This document shows positions 51,610-58,699 of a stretch of DNA of 58,699 nucleotides, in pieces. The position numbers were made by a program, and so were the translations under genes. The stretch covers positions 1-58,699 of the forward strand of contig JAGNWT010000015.1 in the NCBI GenBank assembly GCA_017985935.1, read 5' to 3'. Below the pieces are notes generated by a model. It did not search any database. It was not told the origin of the DNA and saw only the letters and a list, made by a program, of their open reading frames with translations. The stretch comes from Anaerolineales bacterium. GTDB taxonomy: Bacteria > Chloroflexota > Anaerolineae > Anaerolineales > Villigracilaceae. Each line of letters opens with the position of its first letter. Within the stretch, counting starts at the first letter, position 1.

Positions 51610-52737
51610 ATGACATCAGCAGAGATCATCACCATTGGCACTGAAATTTTACTAGGCGAGATCGTGGATACCAACACTCGCTACATCGCGCGCACCCTGC
51701 GCTCGCTCGGCGTGGACTTGTACCGCACCATCACCATCGGCGACAATGAAGAGCGCATCGCAGGCGCGATCCGCAACTCGATGGAACGCGCCGACATCGT
51801 CATTACCACCGGCGGGCTGGGACCGACCATTGACGACCCCACCCGCGAAGCCGTGGCAAAAGCTGCCGGGGTTGAAACAGAATTCCGTGAAGACCTTTGG
51901 GAACAGGTCGTTGAAACCATAGCCCGTTACGGACGCAAACCATCGGAGAATCAAAAGCGGCAGGCGTATGTCCCGAAGGGTGCGATCGGGATCAAAAACC
52001 CCGTCGGCACCGCGCCGTGCTTTATCGTGGAAACGCCGCGCAACGCGGTCATCTCTCTGCCGGGCGTGCCGAATGAAATGGAACACGTCCTGCACGAGTC
52101 CATCATCCCGTATCTGCAGCAAAGATTCAAACTCGATGAAGTCATCAAGGTCCGTGTGCTGCACTGCGCGGGGCTTGGCGAAGGCATGATCGATGAAAAG
52201 ATCGCAGACCTTGAACTGCTCAGCAACCCCACAGTGGGGCTTGCAGCCCACACCGGCGTGGTGGACGTGCGCATCGCAGCCAAGGCAAAAAGCGAAAGCG
52301 AAGCGAACGCCATGATCGCCGAGATCGAGTCGCAGGTCCGCGAAAGACTCGGCTTTGTCGTCTTTGGCTCAGATGAAGACAAACTGGAAGAAGTAGTGCT
52401 GGATATGGTCGCCCGCCGCGGCTTGTCGTTGACCGCCATCGAAAGCGGACTCGACGGACTGCTGGCGCGTAAAGTTCCACACACCACATCCATTCCAGAT
52501 CTGGATCCTGCCCAACTCATGGAAGCATTGCGCGCCGCCCGCGTACAATCAAAAACAGACATTGCCTTGGGGGTATCGGTCTATGCCGATGAGCGCGCCG
52601 CTGAAATGGCAATGATCACCCCGAGTGGAGAGAAGACTCACCGCATCACCTACGGCGGACCTCCACGCAGTCTTCCGCGCTGGGCGATGAACCTCGCCTT
52701 GAACTGGCTGCGCACCACGCTGGAGGAAATGAACTGA
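51610..52737 (+). CDS. cinA: CinA-like protein with eroded NMN-deamidase domain
   Basis: 375 residues. The N-terminal MoaB/CinA-type domain (1-~170) is intact: I-G-T-E-I-L-L-G-E-I-V-D-T-N, T-T-G-G-L-G-P-T-x-D-D and L-P-G-V-P-N-E-M. The C-terminal PncC-type domain is degraded: at 277-286 I-E-S-G-L-D-G-L-L-A replaces the usual A-E-S-C-T-G-G-L-L-A, and ~50 residues around the G-G-V-V-x-Y block are missing. The protein is shorter than typical (~410-420). The stop overlaps the M14 start (TGATG). Confidence 0.85.
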   Translation: MTSAEIITIGTEILLGEIVDTNTRYIARTLRSLGVDLYRTITIGDNEERIAGAIRNSMERADIVITTGGLGPTIDDPTREAVAKAAGVETEFREDLWEQVVETIARYGRKPSENQKRQAYVPKGAIGIKNPVGTAPCFIVETPRNAVISLPGVPNEMEHVLHESIIPYLQQRFKLDEVIKVRVLHCAGLGEGMIDEKIADLELLSNPTVGLAAHTGVVDVRIAAKAKSESEANAMIAEIESQVRERLGFVVFGSDEDKLEEVVLDMVARRGLSLTAIESGLDGLLARKVPHTTSIPDLDPAQLMEALRAARVQSKTDIALGVSVYADERAAEMAMITPSGEKTHRITYGGPPRSLPRWAMNLALNWLRTTLEEMN

Positions 52738-53720
52738 TGCCCGCGCCGCGCCGCCGCAATGACTCCCGTTGGGTCACACTTGCGTGGATATTAAACATCA
52801 TCGGGCTGGGAGGCATTGCGCTGGTCTTGATCGCCTATTGGGCGTTGCAGCCGGTATTCGCCGCTCCGCAAAAAACGCAGCCCATCCTGCCCATTTTATT
52901 GCCGGCAACCTACACACCAGACCCGAACGCGCTGTTCCTGCCCACCGTCACCCCCAACCCGCTCTCGACCATGATCGTGGTGCAGACCCCAACGCCGTTC
53001 GTGCTCGCAGGCGGGAACTCCAACGTCCGCGCAACGGTGATCGGGTACTCGGTCTCGGGTCGCCCCATTGAAGTTTATACTTTTGGCAACGGTGAAAAGC
53101 AGCGCATGATCGTGGCGGGAATCCACGGCGGCTACGAGTGGAATACCATTGCGCTGGCTGATGAATTGATCACCCATGTTTATGAAAATCCCGAGGTCAT
53201 CCCAAGTGATGTGACCTTGTACATTTTACGAAATTTGAATCCAGACGGCGACGCCCGCGATCACGGCATCGATGGGCGGGTCAACGATCACGGCGTGGAT
53301 CTGAACCGCAACTTCCCGACCAACTGGTCTGCAAGCTGGGATCGTGACGGATGCTGGAACTACGGTCCCACCACGGGTGGAACGGGTCCCGGCTCCGAAC
53401 CAGAGACGAAAACGCTGATGGCTTTTCTCAAGACCCATAAAGTGGAGGCATTGATCAGTTATCACAGCGCGGCGCTGGGAGTATTCCCCGGCGGCGAGCC
53501 CTGGGAAGCCCGTTCGACCGAATTTGCAAGGGAACTTGCGAAAGCCACCAGGTATCCATTTCCTCCGCTCGACACCGGCTGCGTCTTTACCGGCACCCTC
53601 GCAGACTACGCGGTCGAGTTGGGCGCCGTGGCAGTGGATATGGAATTGTCCACCCATAAATCGACGGACTTTAAAAGGAATTTGGGCGCGCTGGAAATTC
53701 TGTTAAACTGGGAAAAATAA
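52737..53720 (+). CDS. M14-like zinc carboxypeptidase
   Basis: 327 residues with one membrane anchor (~12-36) and a ~50-residue Pro/Thr-rich stalk, so the enzyme is probably external. The M14 fold is shown by G-I-H-G-G-Y-E at 129-134, L-R-N-L-N-P-D-G, D-L-N-R-N-F-P-T-N-W, S-Y-H-S-A and catalytic M-E-L near the C-terminus. The first motif has H and E four residues apart rather than H-x-x-E. It may trim cell-wall or other peptides. It overlaps cinA by 1 base. Confidence 0.85.
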   Translation: MPAPRRRNDSRWVTLAWILNIIGLGGIALVLIAYWALQPVFAAPQKTQPILPILLPATYTPDPNALFLPTVTPNPLSTMIVVQTPTPFVLAGGNSNVRATVIGYSVSGRPIEVYTFGNGEKQRMIVAGIHGGYEWNTIALADELITHVYENPEVIPSDVTLYILRNLNPDGDARDHGIDGRVNDHGVDLNRNFPTNWSASWDRDGCWNYGPTTGGTGPGSEPETKTLMAFLKTHKVEALISYHSAALGVFPGGEPWEARSTEFARELAKATRYPFPPLDTGCVFTGTLADYAVELGAVAVDMELSTHKSTDFKRNLGALEILLNWEK

Positions 53721-53766
53721 AATTCAGACAGGGGCTCAACCCTGTCATCCATACAAAGGAGATTGA

Positions 53767-55743
53767 ATGACACAAAAAGTAAACACGCTTCTCACCAATG
53801 CCATCGTGCTCACGATGGACGAAAAAATGAATCAATACGATCCAGGCGCGGTCGCGGTCAACGGTGATGTGATCGTTGCGGCGGGTCCCGAAGCCGAGAT
53901 CCTAAAACAATATTCCGCAGACGAGACCATCGACTGTGGCGGCAAAGTGCTCATGCCGGGTCTGGTCAATGCCCACACGCATGTCCCCATGACCCTGCTG
54001 CGCGGACTCGAAGACGACCTGCGCCTCGATGTGTGGCTGATGGGCTACATGCTCCCCGTGGAACGGGAATTCGTCACCCCTGAATTTGTGCGGCTGGGAA
54101 CGCTGCTTGCCTGCGCCGAACAGATCCGCAGCGGCGTGACCACTTTCAACGACATGTACTTCTTCGAAGATGACATCGCCCAAGCCACCGCAGACGCAGG
54201 CATGCGCGCGGTCTGCGGGCAGAGCGTGATGAAATATCCCGCGCCCGATGCGGCTTCTTTTGAAGTCTCGCTTTCGTACGCGCGTGAGTTCATCAAAAAG
54301 TGGAAGGACCATCCGCTGATCGTCCCGGCGGTCGCGCCGCACGCCCCCTACTCCACCACGCCCGAGATCCTGCGCACCTGCGCCGAGCTTGCCAAAGAGT
54401 TCGATGTGCCCCTGCACATTCACATCTCTGAGACCGCGTTCGAGGTCGAGAACATGCGCAACGAGCAGGGAATGCCCGTTGTGCCGTATGTCAAAAAGCA
54501 GGGACTGCTCGAAGCCAAGGTCATCGCCGCGCACTGTGTCCACATTGACATCGGCGAGATGAAGACCTTGCAGCATGTCAACGCCGGCATCGCTCACAAC
54601 CCTTCGTCCAACCTGAAACTTGCTTCAGGTTTTGCGCCCGTCCACAAGATGCTCGAGACAGGTCTCAACGTGGGTATCGGCACAGATGGACCGGCATCGA
54701 ACAACGACCTCGACATGTTCGAGGAAGTGCGCCTCGCTTCCTTCGTGGCAAAAGCCTCCAGCAACGACCCGACCGTTGTCCCTGCGGCGACCGCCCTGTT
54801 GATGGCGACCCGCATGGGTGCGCAGGCGCTCCACATCGGGCATTTGACCGGGTCGCTCGAAGCAGGCAAACGTGCCGACCTGATCCTGGTGGATACCTCC
54901 CCTGTTCACAACTCGCCGCGCTTCCGCCGCAACCCGAACAATGCCTACGCCCAATTGGTCTTCGCTTCCAAATCCACCGATGTGACCGATGTGATGGTCA
55001 ACGGCAAATGGCTGATGCGCGCCCATGAATTGCTGACCCTCAACGAAGCTGACCTGCTCGATCAGGCTCGTGATCTCGCGCAAAAAATCGATGCCTTCCT
55101 CAGCCTGCGCGAGCAGTCTGTTCTTTCAAAACTGATCGCGCTCGGCGGCTCGATGGAGCAGGAATCTTTTGAAGTGCAGGTCAAGGTCAAATTGACAGAC
55201 CCCGATCAACTCGTTGAGAACATGCAGCGCGACGAGATCAAGGTCAATGCCTACAAGCACTACCTGCAATACGACGAGTACTACCTGTTCAGCGATCCTG
55301 CGCAGGGACGGCTGCGCTTCCGTGAAGATAATTTGATCAACGCGAAAGGCGATGTGGAAAGCGTCCGCTCACGCCTGACCCTGCTCGGCCAAAAACGGGA
55401 AGGCGAGATCGGGCATGATGTGCTGCTCTCTCGCAGCCGCTTCCTTGCACCGGCCATCCACACCTCGCGCTTCTATCGCGAATACTTCAAACCGGCAAAG
55501 GTGATCACGATCGAAAAAGACCGTTCACGCTGGCACATCAAGTACAAGGAAACCGAGTTCTTCATCAACCTCGACCGCATGAAGGAACCTGACATGGGAA
55601 GTTTCCTTGAGATCAAGAGCCGCACCTGGAGCCGCAAAGATGCGGATAACAAGGCAGAGTTGGTAAATGAGCTGCTTAATCTCTTTGGGGTGGGCAGCGC
55701 AGAAGTGGTAACTCAGGATTACATAGAGATCCTGACCTCCTGA
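53767..55743 (+). CDS. MTA/SAH deaminase-like amidohydrolase fused to a CYTH domain
   Basis: 658 residues, one open frame. Residues 1-~445 are an amidohydrolase of the MtaD/SsnA type: H70-T-H72, the H-I-H219-I-S-E222 segment, A-A-H256-C-V-H and G-T-D307-G as metal and substrate residues. Residues ~467-655 form a CYTH-like domain: E469-x-Q471-x-K473 in place of the usual E-x-E-x-K, G-R-L-R-F-R-E-D, R-S-R-L-T, K-Y-K-E, and L-D-R-M-K-E-P-D-M-G-S-F-L-E-I-K near 602-617. CYTH proteins bind triphosphates. A GAGATTG box (weak) precedes the start. The combination is unusual. Confidence 0.9.
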   Translation: MTQKVNTLLTNAIVLTMDEKMNQYDPGAVAVNGDVIVAAGPEAEILKQYSADETIDCGGKVLMPGLVNAHTHVPMTLLRGLEDDLRLDVWLMGYMLPVEREFVTPEFVRLGTLLACAEQIRSGVTTFNDMYFFEDDIAQATADAGMRAVCGQSVMKYPAPDAASFEVSLSYAREFIKKWKDHPLIVPAVAPHAPYSTTPEILRTCAELAKEFDVPLHIHISETAFEVENMRNEQGMPVVPYVKKQGLLEAKVIAAHCVHIDIGEMKTLQHVNAGIAHNPSSNLKLASGFAPVHKMLETGLNVGIGTDGPASNNDLDMFEEVRLASFVAKASSNDPTVVPAATALLMATRMGAQALHIGHLTGSLEAGKRADLILVDTSPVHNSPRFRRNPNNAYAQLVFASKSTDVTDVMVNGKWLMRAHELLTLNEADLLDQARDLAQKIDAFLSLREQSVLSKLIALGGSMEQESFEVQVKVKLTDPDQLVENMQRDEIKVNAYKHYLQYDEYYLFSDPAQGRLRFREDNLINAKGDVESVRSRLTLLGQKREGEIGHDVLLSRSRFLAPAIHTSRFYREYFKPAKVITIEKDRSRWHIKYKETEFFINLDRMKEPDMGSFLEIKSRTWSRKDADNKAELVNELLNLFGVGSAEVVTQDYIEILTS

Positions 55744-55748
55744 AAACT

Positions 55749-55787
55749 AAAAAAATCCACAGGCTGAAATCGCCTGTGGATTTTTTT
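55749..55787. terminator. perfect bidirectional terminator
   Basis: A 16-bp perfect inverted repeat (55749-55764 and 55772-55787) with the core ATCCACAGGC, a 7-base loop and A7/T7 flanks lies between the convergent fusion gene and mltG. Confidence 0.93.
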
Positions 55788-55834
55788 GTCATGGGTTTAT
55801 TTGTCGAGGTAATACTGCTGAAATTTAAATATCC

Positions 55835-56941
55835 TTAAGGACATCCATTCGCAAGATGCTCTTCAAATGTGACGACAAAGGTGTGATAACCCGAGCCGTC
55901 ACATTTTGCTTGAAAGTAATAATAGCCCGAGGCTTCGGGGAAAGCCACCGCGGTCAGCGCATCGAGGCTTGGGCTCGCGATCGGCGCGGGCGGCAAACCC
56001 GAATAGACATAGGTGTTGTATGGAGAGTCGATCTTCAAGTCGTCGAGGCTGAGCGGATTCGTCCACCAGGTTTGGGCGAGAGGGTCGTAGCCCAGGGCGT
56101 ATTGCACCGTGGGGTCACTGCCGAGGGTCATGCCAATGCTCAAACGGTTAAGAAAAACGGATGCCATCAGCGGCATCTCTTCGTGGTGGACGGACTCGCG
56201 CTCCAAAATGGATGCGAGCGTAACGGCTTGATAAACGTCCAAACCCTGTGCGGCAAAACCGGAGCTTAACTCGCTGGTGATATGCTGGGCAAAGTTACGG
56301 GCAATGATCTCAAGGAACTGGTCCACGGTGACGGTGCGCGGCAGGATGTAAGAGTCCGGGTAGAAGAATCCTTCCATCGTGGCGGGGGATGTCAGCCCGA
56401 GGACCTGAGGCGGATTCTGCGCGGCGGCGAGAAATGCCTCGGGAGAAATATCCAGCCCTGAGGTTGGGAGCGAAGCGGCGATCTCTTCCATCCGCCAGCC
56501 TGCGAGAATCACAAAGGTGATCTCGGCGGGAGTTGAATCCTGCAGTTCGCGGGTGATGTCGATGACGGATAGCGCAGGGCTGAGGGTGTAATCTCCCGCT
56601 TGAATGGTGAGGTCGAGTCCCGTGTAAACCACGTAATCATAGAAGGCTTGTGAGTCAGCAATGATGAAAGATTCTTGCAGCCGCCGGGCAACAGAAGAAA
56701 TCGATTCGCCCTGATCAATGCGGAAGGACCGCTCCGTGCCGTTGGGGTCCAGCGGAGACTTGAGCAGGTTGCCGTGCGCGAGCAGGCGGGTGGAATATTC
56801 AATGCGGTCTGAAATGGATAGGGCGCGGGCGGGCGGGCCAAATAGCGTGGACGCCCGGGCAGGGATGTAGCCGATAAACAGGACAAGGCAGGCAAAAATT
56901 CCGATGATGAAAAAAAAGAGAAGGATGTGATAACGACGCAT
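55835..56941 (-). CDS. mltG: endolytic transglycosylase MltG
   Basis: 368 residues from ATG 56941; the frame extends to 57121, but that part overlaps ruvX. One membrane anchor at ~5-27, a LysM-like region near 100 (G-E-S-I-S-S-V-A-R-R-L), then the YceG domain with A-S-I-L-E-R-E-S (catalytic Glu) at ~240, V-F-L-N-R-L-S-I-G-M-x-L-G-S-D-P-T-V-Q-Y-A-L and S-P-Y-N-T-Y. MltG cuts nascent glycan strands and sets their length. Confidence 0.95.
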   Translation of the reverse strand: MRRYHILLFFFIIGIFACLVLFIGYIPARASTLFGPPARALSISDRIEYSTRLLAHGNLLKSPLDPNGTERSFRIDQGESISSVARRLQESFIIADSQAFYDYVVYTGLDLTIQAGDYTLSPALSVIDITRELQDSTPAEITFVILAGWRMEEIAASLPTSGLDISPEAFLAAAQNPPQVLGLTSPATMEGFFYPDSYILPRTVTVDQFLEIIARNFAQHITSELSSGFAAQGLDVYQAVTLASILERESVHHEEMPLMASVFLNRLSIGMTLGSDPTVQYALGYDPLAQTWWTNPLSLDDLKIDSPYNTYVYSGLPPAPIASPSLDALTAVAFPEASGYYYFQAKCDGSGYHTFVVTFEEHLANGCP

Positions 56942-56972
56942 GGAGGGAAAAGGGTGAAGGGTGAAGAAGCGA

Positions 56973-57386
56973 TTAAGCTCGATGCGCTTCAAGATAGGAT
57001 TGCAGGATGACAACAGCGGCAAAAACGTCCTGATGGCCTGCTCTTTTTTTTCTTGAAACGCCAAGTTGAATGCGGGCGGCGCGGGCATCTTGCGTGCTGA
57101 ACGACTCATCCCAAAGTTCAATGGGGATGCTGGTTTGATTTTTTAGTTCATCTGCGAAGCGCCCCGCGCGGCGCCCCGCCGGGTTGGGGTTGCCGTCATC
57201 GTCGAAGGATTGACCGATGACGATCAAAGAGACATTATTCTGGGCGGCGAGGTCAGCCACCTGCGCGGCATCAATGACCCGCGAAACATGCTCCACCACT
57301 TTGAGCGGATTCGCAATGGTGGCGGTCTCGTCACTGATGGCAAGACCGATGCGCTTTTCACCGTGGTCAACAGCAAGGACTCTCAC
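56973..57386 (-). CDS. ruvX: Holliday-junction resolvase-like protein (YqgF/RuvX)
   Basis: 137 residues starting at GTG 57386, which overlaps the upstream stop (GTGA). The RNase H-like fold is indicated by V-L-A-V-D-H-G-E-K-R-I-G-L-A-I-S and W-D-E-S-F-S-T-Q-D-A. The family is linked to pre-16S rRNA maturation as well as to junction cleavage. mltG follows in the same orientation, as in many bacteria. Confidence 0.94.
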   Translation of the reverse strand: MRVLAVDHGEKRIGLAISDETATIANPLKVVEHVSRVIDAAQVADLAAQNNVSLIVIGQSFDDDGNPNPAGRRAGRFADELKNQTSIPIELWDESFSTQDARAARIQLGVSRKKRAGHQDVFAAVVILQSYLEAHRA

Positions 57387-58699
57387 TTTGTCTCCACCGA
57401 AATATTAAAGGGGATCAACGGCATCCACGGCCACCACTCCGGCACGAGGGTCACTTCGGGCTGCTGGCGCAAAGACCATTGGGTGGACAATTCAGTTTGA
57501 ATCGATTCGGGTTTTTGTCCGCGCACGACGGAAAAGACCTGCATCGCATCCACCTGACGCAGCAGGGTGCGGGTCACTTCCAACTCAAAATGGCTGACGC
57601 CAGAGTTATCTGTGGAGGGGTCGGTGATGACCTTGTAGCCCGGTTCGTTCAGCGCTTCAAAACCATTTTCCGCTGCGGCGCTTAAAGTAGAGAGGGAAAG
57701 TTGACGCAGGTCTTCATCTGCCACATAGCGTGCGGAAAACTCAGCTTCCAGTTTCAAGGTCAATGTCACACCCGGCTCCCCGGCGGGCGGGGTAAAGATT
57801 TCGTCAGAAATTTTTACCGCTTCAAGCGTATCTGCCAGCAAGAGGTCAGGCTGCGCGATCTGCGCGCGCAATTTGGACTCGGCATCACGCAGCAGGTTGC
57901 TCATCACTGATTCGCGCAGGCGCGCTCGGTCTTCGTCGGTTGCGCCGATGACTTGCGCGTTCGCCCCGCCCTTGAGCGGGTCTGGGTTTGTGACCGAGAT
58001 GGACAGCGCAAGCGGACCTTCTACAATGACGATCTTCCCGGATTGCACATTGCCCTCCGCGCCCATTTCCACGGCTTCGATCTGCGCCTCCACGAACTCG
58101 TCCACGCCGGCGGGCAGGCGTGTATCTTTGAGGGTCGCAAAGCGCACCGCAGATTCAGTGTATACCACCGTGCCAGCAGGGATGTTGATCTCGTCCCGCC
58201 CCAAATTGGTGAAGCGTGCAACTCCCTTGGCTTTCGATTTTGGCACAGTGATCTCACCGGCGATTGCAAGCGACTGCTCCGAGCTCACGGTCACGGATAT
58301 GGTTTTGGCAGGGACCGCCCCCGTGAAAGAGACCTGATCGTTGGATGCGCTAGCCGCAACCGGGATGATGATGCTTTGAGTTCGCGCTTCGGGATACAAG
58401 GTCAGCGAGGCGCGCGGAACAAAGATTCCCGCCATTGCCAGAACGGCCATGACCCCCGCTGTAAAAGTCAGCACCCGCCCCAGCAGGGATGTGCGCCAGG
58501 CAGATTCCTTGGGATACACTTCATCGCGGAGTTTTCGCAAGTCACGGCGAGGAGGTTTCGGGATGCGCATGCTCTTCGGAGGCACATCAGGCCACAGGTC
58601 GCGTTGAGCGGCAGTGGTCGATTTGAAAACCGGGATACCAAGAGATTCCGCATCCCGCCTGACCTTGGCGCGGCGTGTGACCAATCCCAATTGGGCGCC
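57383..58699 (-). CDS. membrane-anchored baseplate-J/gp47-like protein (5' end outside window)
   Basis: The frame is open to the window edge; at least 438 residues are visible. The first ~25 residues (G-L-V-T-R-R-A-K-V-R, then L-G-I-P-V-F) look like the end of an upstream Rossmann-like domain. After a basic segment there is one membrane helix (encoded near 58400-58450), followed by a ~330-residue external beta-rich region resembling baseplate-J-like proteins of Chloroflexota, with a long G-T-V-V-Y-T-type strand set. It overlaps ruvX by 4 bases. Function unknown. Confidence 0.75.
   Translation of the reverse strand, partial: GAQLGLVTRRAKVRRDAESLGIPVFKSTTAAQRDLWPDVPPKSMRIPKPPRRDLRKLRDEVYPKESAWRTSLLGRVLTFTAGVMAVLAMAGIFVPRASLTLYPEARTQSIIIPVAASASNDQVSFTGAVPAKTISVTVSSEQSLAIAGEITVPKSKAKGVARFTNLGRDEINIPAGTVVYTESAVRFATLKDTRLPAGVDEFVEAQIEAVEMGAEGNVQSGKIVIVEGPLALSISVTNPDPLKGGANAQVIGATDEDRARLRESVMSNLLRDAESKLRAQIAQPDLLLADTLEAVKISDEIFTPPAGEPGVTLTLKLEAEFSARYVADEDLRQLSLSTLSAAAENGFEALNEPGYKVITDPSTDNSGVSHFELEVTRTLLRQVDAMQVFSVVRGQKPESIQTELSTQWSLRQQPEVTLVPEWWPWMPLIPFNISVETK

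Noticed and set aside
56942..57121. N-terminal extension of mltG
   Set aside because: It overlaps ruvX; ATG 56941 starts just before the membrane anchor expected for MltG.

Overview
The window looks like ordinary, densely coded chromosome from a free-living bacterium, most likely a member of the Chloroflexota close to class Anaerolineae. This is inferred from family content: Pro/Thr-rich linkers in exported proteins, a membrane-anchored baseplate-J-like protein next to ruvX and mltG, DUF1385, DUF3048 and NAGPA-type proteins, and a complete liv-type ABC operon. I see no rRNA, tRNA, CRISPR, insertion sequence or prophage. About 58 protein genes are supported, nearly all intact. Only the first and last genes are cut by the window edges. 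No gap without a gene exceeds about 255 bases.

Layout. 1-6.5 kb: a membrane-protein tail, an ankyrin protein, a zinc ribbon, a PHP phosphoesterase, then secG, a peptide-type binding protein, an M20 peptidase and DUF1385. 6.5-10.4 kb (minus): a GH25-SH3-NAGPA protein, a YraN-like protein and a GT4 glycosyltransferase. 10.4-13.4 kb: a split glutamine-dependent NAD synthetase (amidase plus nadE) and an MFS exporter. 13.4-18.8 kb (minus): AKR-clpS-acyltransferase, then an unknown membrane protein with thiolase, DinB and 3-hydroxybutyryl-CoA dehydrogenase. 18.9-26.3 kb: truncated haemoglobin, a DUF3048 lipoprotein, a HIT protein, xseA-xseB, a PAP2-like gene, rpsF-ssb-rpsR behind an apparent S6:S18-binding leader, and a parvulin foldase. 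26.3-30.8 kb (minus): smc and rnc. 30.9-44.5 kb: mixed housekeeping (AKR, HD hydrolase, miaA, acyl-CoA ligase, ftsH, a CDF transporter, an NMO-like oxidoreductase, xth, a response regulator, DUF192, LysM-M23 and a cNMP-binding protein). 44.5-51.5 kb: livKHMGF followed by an amino-acid-oxidase-like flavoprotein. 51.6-55.8 kb: a cinA with an eroded deamidase domain, an M14 carboxypeptidase and an MTA/SAH-deaminase-CYTH fusion. 55.8-58.7 kb (minus): mltG, ruvX and a partial baseplate-J-like protein.

The convergent pairs are mostly separated by near-perfect, A/T-flanked bidirectional terminators. Many promoters carry an extended -10 (TGN upstream of a TATAAT-like box), and several place the start codon 6-7 nt after the -10, which predicts leaderless mRNAs.

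I did not find a defence island or a clear new multi-gene system. The most unusual items are protein architectures: the amidohydrolase-CYTH fusion, the SdrD-B-like domain inside DUF3048, the signal-less GH25-SH3-NAGPA protein, the membrane-anchored baseplate-J-like protein and the eroded CinA. Two candidate leader ORFs lie upstream of transporter genes.
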